A stretch of DNA of 47,301 nucleotides, from the NCBI GenBank assembly GCA_016199265.1, contig JACQGX010000237.1, positions 1-47,301 on the forward strand. The letters are read 5' to 3'. The position numbers and the translations under genes are program-made. This document shows, in pieces, positions 23,783-31,444 of the stretch. Below the pieces are notes generated by a model. It was not told the origin of the DNA. It did no database searches and saw nothing but the letters and a program-made list of their open reading frames with translations. This stretch comes from Chloroflexota bacterium (GTDB taxonomy: Bacteria; Chloroflexota; UBA11872; UBA12225). How positions within the stretch are numbered: the first letter of the stretch is position 1; each line of letters begins with the position of its first letter.

Positions 23783-24655
23783 ATGGCCAACCCTCAGGTC
23801 CCCGGCGCTTCCCTGTCCGTCGAAGACGTCGGCTACCGGGTCGACGCCGCGCAACTGCTCGACACCATCACGGTGCGCGCGAGCGCGGGAGAGTTCGTCG
23901 GCCTGGTCGGCCCCAACGGTGCCGGCAAGTCGACCCTCCTGCGAGCTATCGACCACATCATCCGGCCCAGCGCCGGCAGCATCCGCTTGGACGGGCGCGC
24001 TCTTGCTGATCTCTCCCCGCGCCAGATCGCGCGGATCGTCGCGCTCGTGCCCCAGTCGACCGTACTCGACTTTGGCTTCACCTGTGTCCAAGTCGTCCTC
24101 ATGGGCCGCAATCCCCACCTGGCCCCATTGCGGCCTGAAGGCTCGGCCGACTGGTCTATTGCCCACGACGCCATGGCAGCCACTGAGACCCTCGAGTTCG
24201 CCCACCGGTCAATCGTCGAGATGTCAGGCGGCGAGCGCCAGCGCGTCTTCGTCGCGCGCGCCTTGGCGCAACAGCCCCGCCTCCTCTTGCTCGACGAGCC
24301 CACCTCAAACCTGGACGTGGGCCACCAGCTCCAGATCCTCGACCTGGTATCCGACCTGGTGACGCGGGGCGTGACCGCCATCGCCGCCATTCACGACCTC
24401 AATCTGGCGGCGCGCTACTGCCATCGCCTCGTGCTCCTCCACCGCGGCCGCATCCGGGCCAGCGGCCCCGTCGCCGAGGTACTCACCCCCGAGCACCTCG
24501 CCGCTACGTTCGGCGTGCACGCCGTCGTCGGGCCCGATCCGGTGCTGGAAACCCTTCGGGTTACCGTCGTCTCGCGTCTACTCACGTCCTCCCCACCCGA
24601 GCCCACTGCGCCGGTGCCGATGGAGTCCCGCTCGCGCGCGGCGTCCATCGGCTAA
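23783..24655 (+). CDS. ABC transporter ATP-binding protein (FepC/FecE-like)
   Basis: The 290-residue ATPase has Walker A GPNGAGKST (43-51), Q-loop Gln91, signature MSGGERQ (147-153), Walker B LLLLDEP (167-173) and switch His204 in AAIHDLNLAARYC. The order and the IHDLNLA segment are typical of iron-siderophore and B12 importers. I prefer the ATG at 23783 with GAAGG upstream; a GTG at 23753 overlaps the preceding stop as GTGA and is the alternative start. It probably energises the FecCD permease at 19210, although that gene lies in a different transcription unit. Confidence 0.93.
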   Translation: MANPQVPGASLSVEDVGYRVDAAQLLDTITVRASAGEFVGLVGPNGAGKSTLLRAIDHIIRPSAGSIRLDGRALADLSPRQIARIVALVPQSTVLDFGFTCVQVVLMGRNPHLAPLRPEGSADWSIAHDAMAATETLEFAHRSIVEMSGGERQRVFVARALAQQPRLLLLDEPTSNLDVGHQLQILDLVSDLVTRGVTAIAAIHDLNLAARYCHRLVLLHRGRIRASGPVAEVLTPEHLAATFGVHAVVGPDPVLETLRVTVVSRLLTSSPPEPTAPVPMESRSRAASIG

Positions 24656-24912
24656 CCGCGGCCCCCCCGACGCTCGCTTCCGTGGGCGCCGCCCACCCTG
24701 CCCAAGCAGCGCCGGTCGGGCCCGGCTCGTCACCCGCTGCGCGGTCCGCCCTCGCCGCACGGGCGTGGAGGCACGGTGCGCTGCAAGTGGGTGACCACGA
24801 CGACGTCGAAGAGCGCGACCACGCTTGATCGCGGCGGCAAGCCCCCGCCGGTAGTCCGGTCTCACTTCTCTTTTGACGCGATGGAGTATCGTGCCTCTTG
24901 CATTCGGACTAA

Positions 24913-25831
24913 GAGCCTATCCGAATAACTGTCATACTTTGGAGGATGAGCAAGCAACCAACACAACCAGCCGCGAAGCGCAGTCGCGCGCGTACGCCCA
25001 ACAACAAAACGACGACGGGCTTCCGCATTTCCGACGCGCTCTGGGCCGTCTTGGAGCCGCTGCTGCCGGAGCGGGGGAACACGCATCGCTTTGGCGGCGG
25101 GCGTCCGCGGGTGCCGGAGCGGCGGTGCGCGGATGCCATCTTCTACGTCCTGCGCACGGGCTGCCAGTGGGCGGCGCTGAACGACACCGACTTGTGTGCC
25201 AAATCGACGGCCCACGATCGCTTTGCCGAATGGGTCGCGGCCGGCGTCTTTCTCCAGCTCTGGCAGGCCGGCGTCGACCAGTTCGACGAACTGCGGGGTC
25301 TTGATTGGGCCTGGTTGAGTCTGGATGGAGCGCTGACCAAAGCGCCCCTTGGGGGGAAGAAGACGGGCCCGAACCCGACCGATCGGGGCAAGTCGGGCAC
25401 CAAGCGGAGCCTGCTGACCGAAGGGCATGGTGTCCCCATCGGTCTGGCGGTCGACGGCGCCAATCGACACGACAGGAAGCTGGTGCGGGCCACGATCGAG
25501 CGCATGGTGGTCGCGCGACCGGTGCCGACGGCCGCGCAGCCACAAGGCATGTGTCTGGACAAGGGCGATGACTACAACGAAGTGCGGGAGACCCTCCACG
25601 AATTCGGCTTTACCGCCCACATCCGCGCCCGTGGCGAAGAAGCCAAGGACCTGGCGCGGGAGGCGGGCAAGCGTGCCCGGCGGTGGGTGGTCGAGCGCAG
25701 TCACAGCTGGATGAACCGTTTTCGCCGCATGCTCATTCGCTGGGAGAAGAAGCCCGAGCACTATCTCGCCTTCCTCCATTTCGCCTGTGCCCTGATCGCC
25801 TTCCGCGCCGCCGGGTTATTCGGATAGGCTC
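24913..25831 (+). mobile_element. Intact IS5-family insertion sequence with TAA duplication
   Basis: Perfect 17-base ends GAGCCTATCCGAATAAC (24913-24929) and its inverse (25815-25831) bound a 919-base element. TAA is repeated at 24910-24912 and 25832-25834, the short TNA-type duplication usual for IS5/IS427 relatives. Perfect ends, a clean duplication and an open transposase frame suggest a recent insertion. It landed just beyond the 3' end of the nucleotidyltransferase gene, without breaking a gene. Confidence 0.93.
24946..25827 (+). CDS. IS5-family transposase
   Basis: The 293-residue transposase has an N-terminal helix-turn-helix-like domain (FRISDALWAVLEPLLPER), RCADAIFYVLRTGCQWAALN, and the DDE core: Asp127 (SLDGALTKAP), Asp205 (CLDKGDDYN) and Glu250 (RRWVVERSHSWMNRFRR). 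This is the single-frame type of the IS5/IS1031/IS427 set. The stop codon overlaps the right terminal repeat. No defect is visible. Confidence 0.95.
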   Translation: MSKQPTQPAAKRSRARTPNNKTTTGFRISDALWAVLEPLLPERGNTHRFGGGRPRVPERRCADAIFYVLRTGCQWAALNDTDLCAKSTAHDRFAEWVAAGVFLQLWQAGVDQFDELRGLDWAWLSLDGALTKAPLGGKKTGPNPTDRGKSGTKRSLLTEGHGVPIGLAVDGANRHDRKLVRATIERMVVARPVPTAAQPQGMCLDKGDDYNEVRETLHEFGFTAHIRARGEEAKDLAREAGKRARRWVVERSHSWMNRFRRMLIRWEKKPEHYLAFLHFACALIAFRAAGLFG

Positions 25832-25845
25832 TAAGTACGACGCGC

Positions 25846-27075
25846 CTATCGCACGGCATCCAACGCGGCCAAACTGGCGCGCGCCGTGTGCCGCACTCCC
25901 GCCGTCTCTCCATTTACCAGGGTCGACAGGCCATGCGCGACTCGCTCGTCGCCCGGGAAGAGCACCCACCCGAGCATCCCGGCCGCCCATGCCTCCAGAC
26001 ACGGGCGGGCCGCGACGAGCGTCTGGTCACCCTGCCGCTGGACCGGAATGCCTCCCTGCGAGGCCCAGCCCTCGACGTGGGCCGGCACGTGCCGGTCTTC
26101 GACCGCCCGCAGCAGCAGCCAACCGGCCAGTTCCACCGGCAGCCAGGCCGCATCACGCGCGGCGCCGGCCAGCTCCTCCAGCGCGAATTCGCGGTAGGCG
26201 GCGAGGAAGTGGTTCTCGAACTCGAGCGCCGCCGCGCACAGGTCGCGGAGCCGCCGCCGGGTACCCGCGTCCTCCGGCACGAGGTAGCCGAGCTCCACGC
26301 GGCCAAGCTGGTCCGCCGTCTCCACGAGAGTCACCCACTGGTCGCCGATCGCCTTGCGGTACGCCAGCGCGATCTCCTGCTTGCGGACGACGCAGCGTCC
26401 CGCGCGCCAGGCGACGAGGGCGTTGGCGCCGCCCAGGATGGCTCGGACCAGGCCGCGCGTCGTGCGGCGGACGGTGCCGTCGCGGGATTGGCGCTGGACG
26501 CGGTCGTACCCGAAGAACCCGCCATCCGGATCGGGGTACCGAAGCGGGAAGGCTAGGCGTTCCTTGCCCTTGCCACCGTAGAGCCCGCGCACCTCGGCCA
26601 GGTACCGGAGCGCGCCGTTGCCGTAGCGTTCCGCCATGAGCGAGCACGCCCACCACGCCGCCGACGGCAAGGGGATGCGCTGGCGGATGTCCTCGCCGTG
26701 GAGGTGGTGGCTGGCCAGCTTGAGATACACGCGCCGGCCAACCGGGTCATACCAACTGCCGCGGTCGCCGAAGTCGAGGAGGTCGTGCTCCTGGTAGCGA
26801 CCGGCCCCGACGGGGATCCGGCTGAGCGAGTTGCAGTACTTCTCCAACTGGAGTGCCATCCGCCGCTCCGTTGACTCCCGAAGAGCGCCCTCCTTGAACA
26901 CGATGTTGACGTCGACGTCGCTGGTGGGCGCCGCCGTCCCTTCGGCGAAGCTGCCGGTCAGGTAGTAGGCCCGCACGGCGCCCGGAAAGGCCGTCTCGAA
27001 CACGCCCACGTAGCCGCGCATGATCCGGTCGACCTCGGGGTCGCCCGTAGCGGACCGCAGCTCGATCTCACCCAT
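25846..27075 (-). CDS. Nucleotidyltransferase-fold protein (resistance-type)
   Basis: I chose the ATG at 27075, giving 409 residues, because it overlaps the upstream kinase stop (ATGGGTGA). The N-terminus carries the pol-beta nucleotidyltransferase motif GSFAEGTAAPTSDVDVNI at residues 41-58, with metal-binding Asp53 and Asp55. A long helical C-terminal region without a recognised fold follows (two segments rich in YRKAIGDQWVTLVETAD- and AAALEFENHFLAAYREFAL-type helices). The linkage to an aminoglycoside-phosphotransferase-like gene suggests modification of a small molecule such as an antibiotic. That is an inference, since the fold also occurs in MNT/HEPN toxins and tRNA-processing enzymes. 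Confidence 0.8.
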   Translation of the reverse strand: MGEIELRSATGDPEVDRIMRGYVGVFETAFPGAVRAYYLTGSFAEGTAAPTSDVDVNIVFKEGALRESTERRMALQLEKYCNSLSRIPVGAGRYQEHDLLDFGDRGSWYDPVGRRVYLKLASHHLHGEDIRQRIPLPSAAWWACSLMAERYGNGALRYLAEVRGLYGGKGKERLAFPLRYPDPDGGFFGYDRVQRQSRDGTVRRTTRGLVRAILGGANALVAWRAGRCVVRKQEIALAYRKAIGDQWVTLVETADQLGRVELGYLVPEDAGTRRRLRDLCAAALEFENHFLAAYREFALEELAGAARDAAWLPVELAGWLLLRAVEDRHVPAHVEGWASQGGIPVQRQGDQTLVAARPCLEAWAAGMLGWVLFPGDERVAHGLSTLVNGETAGVRHTARASLAALDAVR

Positions 27076-27508
27076 GGCGAAGCCACCCACCAAGGGCGTG
27101 CCCCGCCAGCATGGCCGCGCTGCGGTCGCTCCTGCCGGGGAAGCCAAACGACTCGTGGAAGACCTCGAAGAAGTGGGCGCTCGTGATCAGCCCGAGTTCC
27201 ATGCCGAGGTCGACCGCCCGCTCGCGCTCGGAGCGCGTCCGCCACGGCAGCGCCTCCACGTACGCGGCGCGCACCTCCTCGCCGCGGCCGCCGCAGCGCG
27301 ACGTGAGTTCCTCGATGGAGAAGAACGGGCGACTGATCACCGCCACCTCCCAGTCGAAGATCAGCACGCTCCCGTCCTCGCGGACCACGCAGTTTCCCGT
27401 GTGCAGGTCGGTGTGGTCGATCGACTCGGGCCAGCCGCCGGCGCCGAGGAGCGCGAGGCAGCTTCGCGAGGTCGAACTCGTACCACCACCGAGCGCCGAT
27501 GGGGGGGA
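27068..27508 (-). pseudogene. Aminoglycoside-phosphotransferase-like kinase, C-terminal half, disrupted
   Basis: The frame contains the kinase catalytic loop HTDLHTGN, the metal-binding FDWEVAVISRPFFS and a helical C-terminus to a TGA that overlaps the next gene. Upstream of the catalytic loop the coding sense changes frame: RWWYEFDLAK appears in one frame and LALLGAGGWPES in another. A dispersed palindromic repeat (27509-27551) then replaces the N-lobe. The ATP-binding lobe is absent, so activity is unlikely. The overlap with the nucleotidyltransferase gene shows the two were once coupled. Confidence 0.75.
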
Positions 27509-27551
27509 CCCCTCATCCCCCAACCCCTTCTCCCCCGAGTGGGAGAAGGGG
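27509..27551. repeat. GC-rich palindromic dispersed repeat, copy C
   Basis: CCCCTCATCCCCCAACCCC leads into CTTCTCCCccgagtGGGAGAAG, a perfect eight-base stem. It follows the same plan as copies A and D. It separates the broken kinase from the acetyltransferase remnant. Confidence 0.8.
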
Positions 27552-27744
27552 AGTAGCGGCTCCCACCGGGCACCGCCACCACACCGGCGGCCTCCAGGCA
27601 CGACACGCTGCGGGCGAGCAGGTCGTGCACGTAGCCGCGGCCGCGCTGCTCGGGAGCGAAGCTGTAGGTCGCCCCGCTACTGAAGACGGTGAAGGCGTGT
27701 AGCTCGTCGCGCGCGATGGCGCGCATAGATACAGACGCTGGCAT
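27552..27744 (-). pseudogene. GNAT acetyltransferase remnant
   Basis: An ATG at 27744 with AGGAG six bases upstream begins MPASVSMRAIARDELHAFTV, typical of the first strand and helix of GNAT acetyltransferases. After a few residues the frame jumps to FAPEQRGRGYVHDLLARSVS and CLEAAGVV, which matches the acetyl-CoA-binding RGxGxxxxLL region normally about 80 residues later. The middle has been lost and the 3' end is cut by the palindromic repeat. The strong ribosome site shows a real gene once began here. Confidence 0.6.
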
Positions 27745-27989
27745 GCGTTACTCCTGAGTAGGTCCGTGTGTTCACAAACCGGCTGCTCATCGCTACACAC
27801 CTCCTTTCTGGGGTTCGGTCAGAGACGGCTTCTTGTCTTCGTCCCCAGCGCCGATGGTACAGCATCTCGGCGCAACTGTGCCTGTGCTTGTGCTGCCACC
27901 GTCCCCGGCAACGCAGCCGTGGCTGGCGCAGGCGCTGGCGGCTCGCCTTTTCTGGCGAGCCACGCATCACGGACGCCTATCTCATGGCC

Positions 27990-28766
27990 AGAAGGCTCGG
28001 CTGCCGGACACACGCTGTTCGCCGATCTGGCCACGGCCTACGCGCGACTCGGCTTCCTGGCCGTCAGCCTCGGCCACCTGCCGTCGGCCAGCGAGATGCA
28101 GCACCGTTACAACCTCCCGCTGGACGTCAGCTTCGTGATCGACGCGCTCGCCCGCGCGGCCGCGGCCGCCCGGGGGACGCCTGGGACGCAGAGGAGGCGC
28201 TCCCGATGCCGGCCGACTTCACCGGCGAGCCGGACGTCGACCACATCGGCGAGCCGGACGTCGACCACATCGGCGTGCTCGGCCACTCGTACGGCGCCTT
28301 TACGGCGCACGCGGTCGCCGGCGTCGAGCTGGGGCCGACGATGGGCATCCGCACCTTCTGCGACCCGCGCGTCGACGCAATCGTGGCGATCGCGCCCCAG
28401 GGCATGGACCGCCACGGCTGCTTCGACAAGGGGCCCGACCACAACAGTTGGCAGGACGTCACCATAACGTCTTACGTCTGGCTCGCCGATCAGGACCTGC
28501 CGGAGTGGCGCCGGCGGCCGTTCGACCGCTACCCCGCCGCCGGGGACAAGTTCCTGACGATCGGCAAGGACCAGAACCACGCCTCGATCGCGGGGTGGCG
28601 CGCCCCGGAGGCGGTGCGCCGGCTCCTCGACCTCAACACCGCGCTGTTCTTCCACACCTACCTGCGCGGCGGCGGTGGCCGGTGCCAGATCGGCACCCCG
28701 GCCTGGATCGACGGCTGGACGTTGGAGCGCAAGCTCGATCCTCGTGTCGGTCCTGCGTGCCCGTAG
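27990..28766 (+). pseudogene. Alpha/beta hydrolase, frameshifted
   Basis: The first part, HTLFADLATAYARLGFLAVS to FVIDALARAAAAARG, is read in one frame. The second, DAWDAEEALPMPADFTGEPD through the nucleophile motif GHSYGAFT, to the end, is read in another. The switch falls at a run of five G near 28173-28178, so a one-base slip broke the gene, or the assembly has a homopolymer error. The second half also carries an 8-residue tandem duplication (28224-28271). The 5' end of the gene is degenerate. It resembles dienelactone-hydrolase or PAF-acetylhydrolase-like enzymes. Confidence 0.7.
28224..28271 (+). repeat. Tandem duplication, 2 x 24 bp
   Basis: Two identical 24-base units encode GEPDVDHI twice, just before the nucleophile region of the broken hydrolase. 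Identical copies imply a recent event. Confidence 0.9.
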
Positions 28767-28929
28767 GCTCGTAGGCTGCTTCCCTCGGATGGCGCCGTGG
28801 CCGCCGGCGGGTTTGCCGCGGACCTATGACGAGCCGTGCGGCAAGCGACAGCCTCCACCGTCGTTGCGCGCGCTCCAGCTTCATGCCGTCTCAGATGAAG
28901 GCGCTGCCGGCGACCACCTACGCCGCCGG

Positions 28930-29262
28930 CTATCGGTGATAGGCCCAGTACAGTTCCGTCCGGTAGGGCAGGAGCAGCTCGTCACGTGCACGCGTCTCGG
29001 CATGCCGGTCGAGGATGCCGAGAACCTCCTGGCGCACCACTGCCTGCTCCTGCGGCGGGAGCGCGGCGATGCAACTGCTGGAAAGCAGCCGTTCGACGAC
29101 GCCTTCGCGGCTCAAGCGCTGCGCGTGGCGGAAGTGGCGCTCCTCAAGTGGCGTCCAGGCTGGATTGCGCTCAAAGGGGCGCCGCCAGTGACCCGTTCGC
29201 GGATCAGGCACATCGGCAGGGGCACGGCGGTCTCGCACCCGCGCGAGTTCAGCGGCCCACAC
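28930..29262 (-). pseudogene. SAM-dependent methyltransferase C-terminal remnant
   Basis: The frame encodes NPAWTPLEERHFRHAQRLSR, then EGVVERLLSSSCIAALPPQE and a TRARDELLLPYRTELYWAYH end. This matches the C-terminal helix-strand region of class I methyltransferases of the UbiE/type 11 sort, after motif III. The SAM-binding Rossmann half is missing. It ends abruptly near a P-loop gene fragment on the same strand, so a deletion probably fused the two remnants. Confidence 0.6.
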
Positions 29263-29319
29263 GACCGAGCAGCATGGTGGGTGCTATCCGGTGGGACGTA
29301 TGGGTCGGTGAACTGCCGA

Positions 29320-29430
29320 CGTGCCGCGGCAGCAGGGGAAGAGTGAGGACACGCGCAAGGCGCGGAGCCAGCGTCGACTTGCCGCCGGCAGGTGCACCAC
29401 TGGCAAGAACGAGGAGCGGATCCGTTCGGC
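29320..29430 (-). pseudogene. P-loop kinase N-terminal fragment
   Basis: The minus-strand frame reads DPLLVLASGAPAGGKSTLAP then RLARVLTLPLLPR, a clear Walker A of an AAA_33/zeta-like small-molecule kinase. The protein stops matching after about 35 residues. It overlaps the promoter region of the divergent RHH/PIN module. Confidence 0.55.
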
Positions 29431-29432
29431 TG

Positions 29433-29438
29433 TATACT
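29433..29438 (+). promoter_or_regulatory. -10 element (TATACT) of the RHH/PIN module
   Basis: TATACT lies 20 bases before the chosen antitoxin start. Transcription starting near 29445 would leave only GGTGAG as leader, which argues for the ATG at 29459 rather than the one at 29447. No clear -35 box is seen. Confidence 0.45.
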
Positions 29439-29458
29439 GGCAATGTATGGTGAGACCG

Positions 29459-29764
29459 ATGATCAGGAAACAGGTGTATCTCGGCCAGGAGCAGAATCGA
29501 AAGCTCAAGGCGCTGGCTGCTCGGCGCGGCTGCACCGAGGCCGAGATCATTCGTGAGGCACTGGATAACCTCCCCGATCCAGAGGGCGACCTGCTGGAGC
29601 GGCTGGCGGCCGACGGCCTTCTTGCCCCCAAGCCAGACTTTCCCCACCTGCCGCATGGGGAAGCGGCTCGCAGATTCTTGGAGGACTACGAGGCATGGCT
29701 GGACGCTCATCCGCGAGACCTGAGGTTGTCTGAAGCTGTGCTCGAGGACCGTGGACCCCGCTAA
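29459..29764 (+). CDS. Ribbon-helix-helix antitoxin (CopG-like)
   Basis: The 101-residue protein starts MIRKQVYLGQEQNRKLKALA, followed by ARRGCTEAEIIREALDNL: a beta-strand, helix, turn, helix pattern of CopG/Arc-type DNA binders. The rest (PDFPHLPHGEAARRFLEDYE and an acidic, tryptophan-containing tail) would contact the toxin. GGTGAG precedes the ATG. The TAA stop shares one base with the start of the PIN gene (TAATG), so the two are coupled. It should neutralise the PIN protein and regulate its own promoter. Confidence 0.88.
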   Translation: MIRKQVYLGQEQNRKLKALAARRGCTEAEIIREALDNLPDPEGDLLERLAADGLLAPKPDFPHLPHGEAARRFLEDYEAWLDAHPRDLRLSEAVLEDRGPR

Positions 29765-30213
29765 TGGCATTCGTTTTCCTGGATACCTCGGGCCTGGTCC
29801 GCAGGTACGATCGGTCGGAGCCTGGTGGTGCTCGAGTCCGAGCGATATGCGCCCCTTCTCTCAGACACACCATTCTCCTCGCTCGCTTGGCGAGCGTGGA
29901 GTTCGCGGCGGCCCTCAACCGGAAGGTTCGGGAGGGAGTACTGCCCCCACTGGAGCGGAATCGCCACTGGCAGGCATTCGAGCTCCATTGGCGTAACCAG
30001 TATCAGGTCGTCCAGGTGACCGAGCAGATCTACGACCGCGCGCAGCATCTGACGTTCGCGTATCCACTGCGCACCCTCGATGCCTTGCAGCTCGCCAGCG
30101 CGCTGGCCGGTGCGGCGCGGCTGGCACCGCACCGGCTCCAGTTCTGGACGGCGGATGCGCAGCAGGCCGCCGCTGCCCGAAGCGAAGGTCTCACCATTGA
30201 ACTGCTCACCTGA
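29764..30213 (+). CDS. PIN-domain toxin (VapC-like)
   Basis: The 149-residue PIN protein begins MAFVFLDTSGLVRRY and has the full acidic set: Asp7, Glu46 (SVEFAAALNRK), Asp106 (LRTLDALQLASAL) and Asp131 (WTADAQQ). The TLDALQLA motif belongs to the VapC group that pairs with RHH-type antitoxins. It starts inside the antitoxin stop codon. The gene is complete and differs clearly from the two other PIN toxins in this window. Confidence 0.92.
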   Translation: MAFVFLDTSGLVRRYDRSEPGGARVRAICAPSLRHTILLARLASVEFAAALNRKVREGVLPPLERNRHWQAFELHWRNQYQVVQVTEQIYDRAQHLTFAYPLRTLDALQLASALAGAARLAPHRLQFWTADAQQAAAARSEGLTIELLT

Positions 30214-30437
30214 CGGCACCTCCGGCAGAGCGGGTAGGACCTCACCAATCGGCATGGCCCAGCACCCAGGGCGGTGCCGGCGACGTTTCTCGCCCTCGCC
30301 GGCACGCCGTCAGGCCTGGCGGCCGGCGAATCCCATGCCGCGGCTAACAAAGCTGAGCACCTATGCCCTTCCTGCTATCCGGCAGTCTTGCCTGCACTCA
30401 TCTCGCTTGGGTGCAAGCAATTGCTCCGGTTTGTTGT

Positions 30438-30502
30438 CCGCTCACCCTGAGCCTGTCGAAGGGCGGGCCGCACGCGCCCTTCGACAGGCTCAGGGTGAGC
30501 GG
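30438..30502. repeat. 65-base perfect palindromic repeat (TGAGCCTGTCGAAGGG type)
   Basis: Arms of 28 bases (30438-30465 and 30475-30502) are perfect inverse complements around a nine-base loop. The core CCTGAGCCTGTCGAAGGGC is a motif seen repeatedly in unrelated bacterial genomes as a REP-like dispersed palindrome. It may also end transcription of the PIN gene. Confidence 0.9.
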
Positions 30503-30569
30503 TGCCAGTCCGGAACTTTTGCGCGCACCCATCTCGCTTCCCAGCGTGGCGCAGGCTCTCCCATGCGGT

Positions 30570-30575
30570 TATACT
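30570..30575 (+). promoter_or_regulatory. -10 element (TATACT) of the zinc-ribbon protein gene
   Basis: TATACT lies 18 bases before the ATG. Transcription near 30582 would begin one base before the GGAGG ribosome site. Confidence 0.5.
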
Positions 30576-30593
30576 GCGCACCGGAGGCGGCCG

Positions 30594-31109
30594 ATGACGT
30601 TCTTGCTGTGGGCGGTGGTGGTTAGCGGCGCGACGCTGGTGGGCGCGGTCGGTCTGGCGCTCGTGTTCTCCGCGAATGCGTTCGCGGGAGTTGCGCTGCC
30701 GCTGGCGGTCGCGGGGACGGCGCTGCTGGTGGTGGCCGGGGTGCGTGACCGGCGGAATCGCGGGATGCTGCGCCTGCGCCATTGCCTGGAGTGCGGCGCG
30801 TCGGTCACCGCACGCGCGGCGGTGTGTCCCCGCTGCAGTAGTGTGCGGCTGGAGCGTATCGCCGGCGATGGGAATGGCGGCCGTGCTGGGCGGCGCGCGT
30901 CGGCGGCGCGTGAGATGCCCGTCTCGGCGTTCTCGCCGGATCGCTCGGGCGTCATCGGCTGGGTGGACAGCGCCCCGCCGGGCGCGGATGGATGGGCCGT
31001 GGGTGAGGGCGCGGCGACCAAGCGCTTACGCGTCTGGGGGATCGCGCTGTGGGCAGTTGCCGGGGCTTGCCTGGCGTTCGGGCTCTTCGGGATCCTGTCC
31101 CCGAGTTGA
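30594..31109 (+). CDS. Membrane protein with a zinc-ribbon domain
   Basis: I chose the ATG at 30594, which has GGAGG upstream, giving 171 residues. Two hydrophobic helices (about 3-25 and 30-50) are followed by a cytoplasmic four-cysteine zinc ribbon, CLECGASVTARAAVCPRCSS near residues 63-82. A polar linker and a last hydrophobic helix (GIALWAVAGACLAFGLFGIL) complete it. I recognise no specific family. Zinc ribbons on small membrane proteins often serve protein contacts. No partner gene is obvious. Confidence 0.75.
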   Translation: MTFLLWAVVVSGATLVGAVGLALVFSANAFAGVALPLAVAGTALLVVAGVRDRRNRGMLRLRHCLECGASVTARAAVCPRCSSVRLERIAGDGNGGRAGRRASAAREMPVSAFSPDRSGVIGWVDSAPPGADGWAVGEGAATKRLRVWGIALWAVAGACLAFGLFGILSPS

Positions 31110-31444
31110 CCGGCGGCGACGGGTGTATGTTATGTATGGAGGCGAGAACAGGTAGCCGCGCCGCCTGGGAGCGGAACACGCGGCACCGGGAGGCGACGGT
31201 GCGCTCCCCTGGTCCATCCAACGTCGCACGCGCCCGCTGGACGACCTCATCGACTCCGCCGACCGCGCCGTCCAGGCGATCTTGAGCGGACCGTAGCTCC
31301 TCCGCCAAACATGCGCGGTGTCGCGGCCGATGCAGTCAGACACTGCATATACTGTGCTGTTGATGAGCGGAAATACCGCAGTCGTGCCGATGGCCGGGAA
31401 AGCGGCGCCGTGCGCCGGCGCCGCCGCGTGGAGGCGCGCGGCGC
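31110..31444. other. Intergenic region, no supported gene
   Basis: Only short open frames are present. One ending at about 31294 reads RRTRPLDDLIDSADRAVQAI, which has a natural composition, but it has no clear start and I cannot assign it. Confidence 0.5.

Larger units (their letters stand above)
30214..30593. other. Intergenic region with a large palindrome
   Basis: No gene is supported here. The main content is the perfect palindrome at 30438-30502 and the -10 element at 30570. Confidence 0.6.

Noticed and set aside
24862-25779. A 305-codon open frame antisense to the IS5 transposase
   Set aside because: It overlaps the terminal repeat and has no family pattern.
28224-28271. Start of a CRISPR-like or protein repeat array
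   Set aside because: Only two adjacent units without spacers; a simple tandem duplication explains it. No CRISPR array was seen anywhere in the window.
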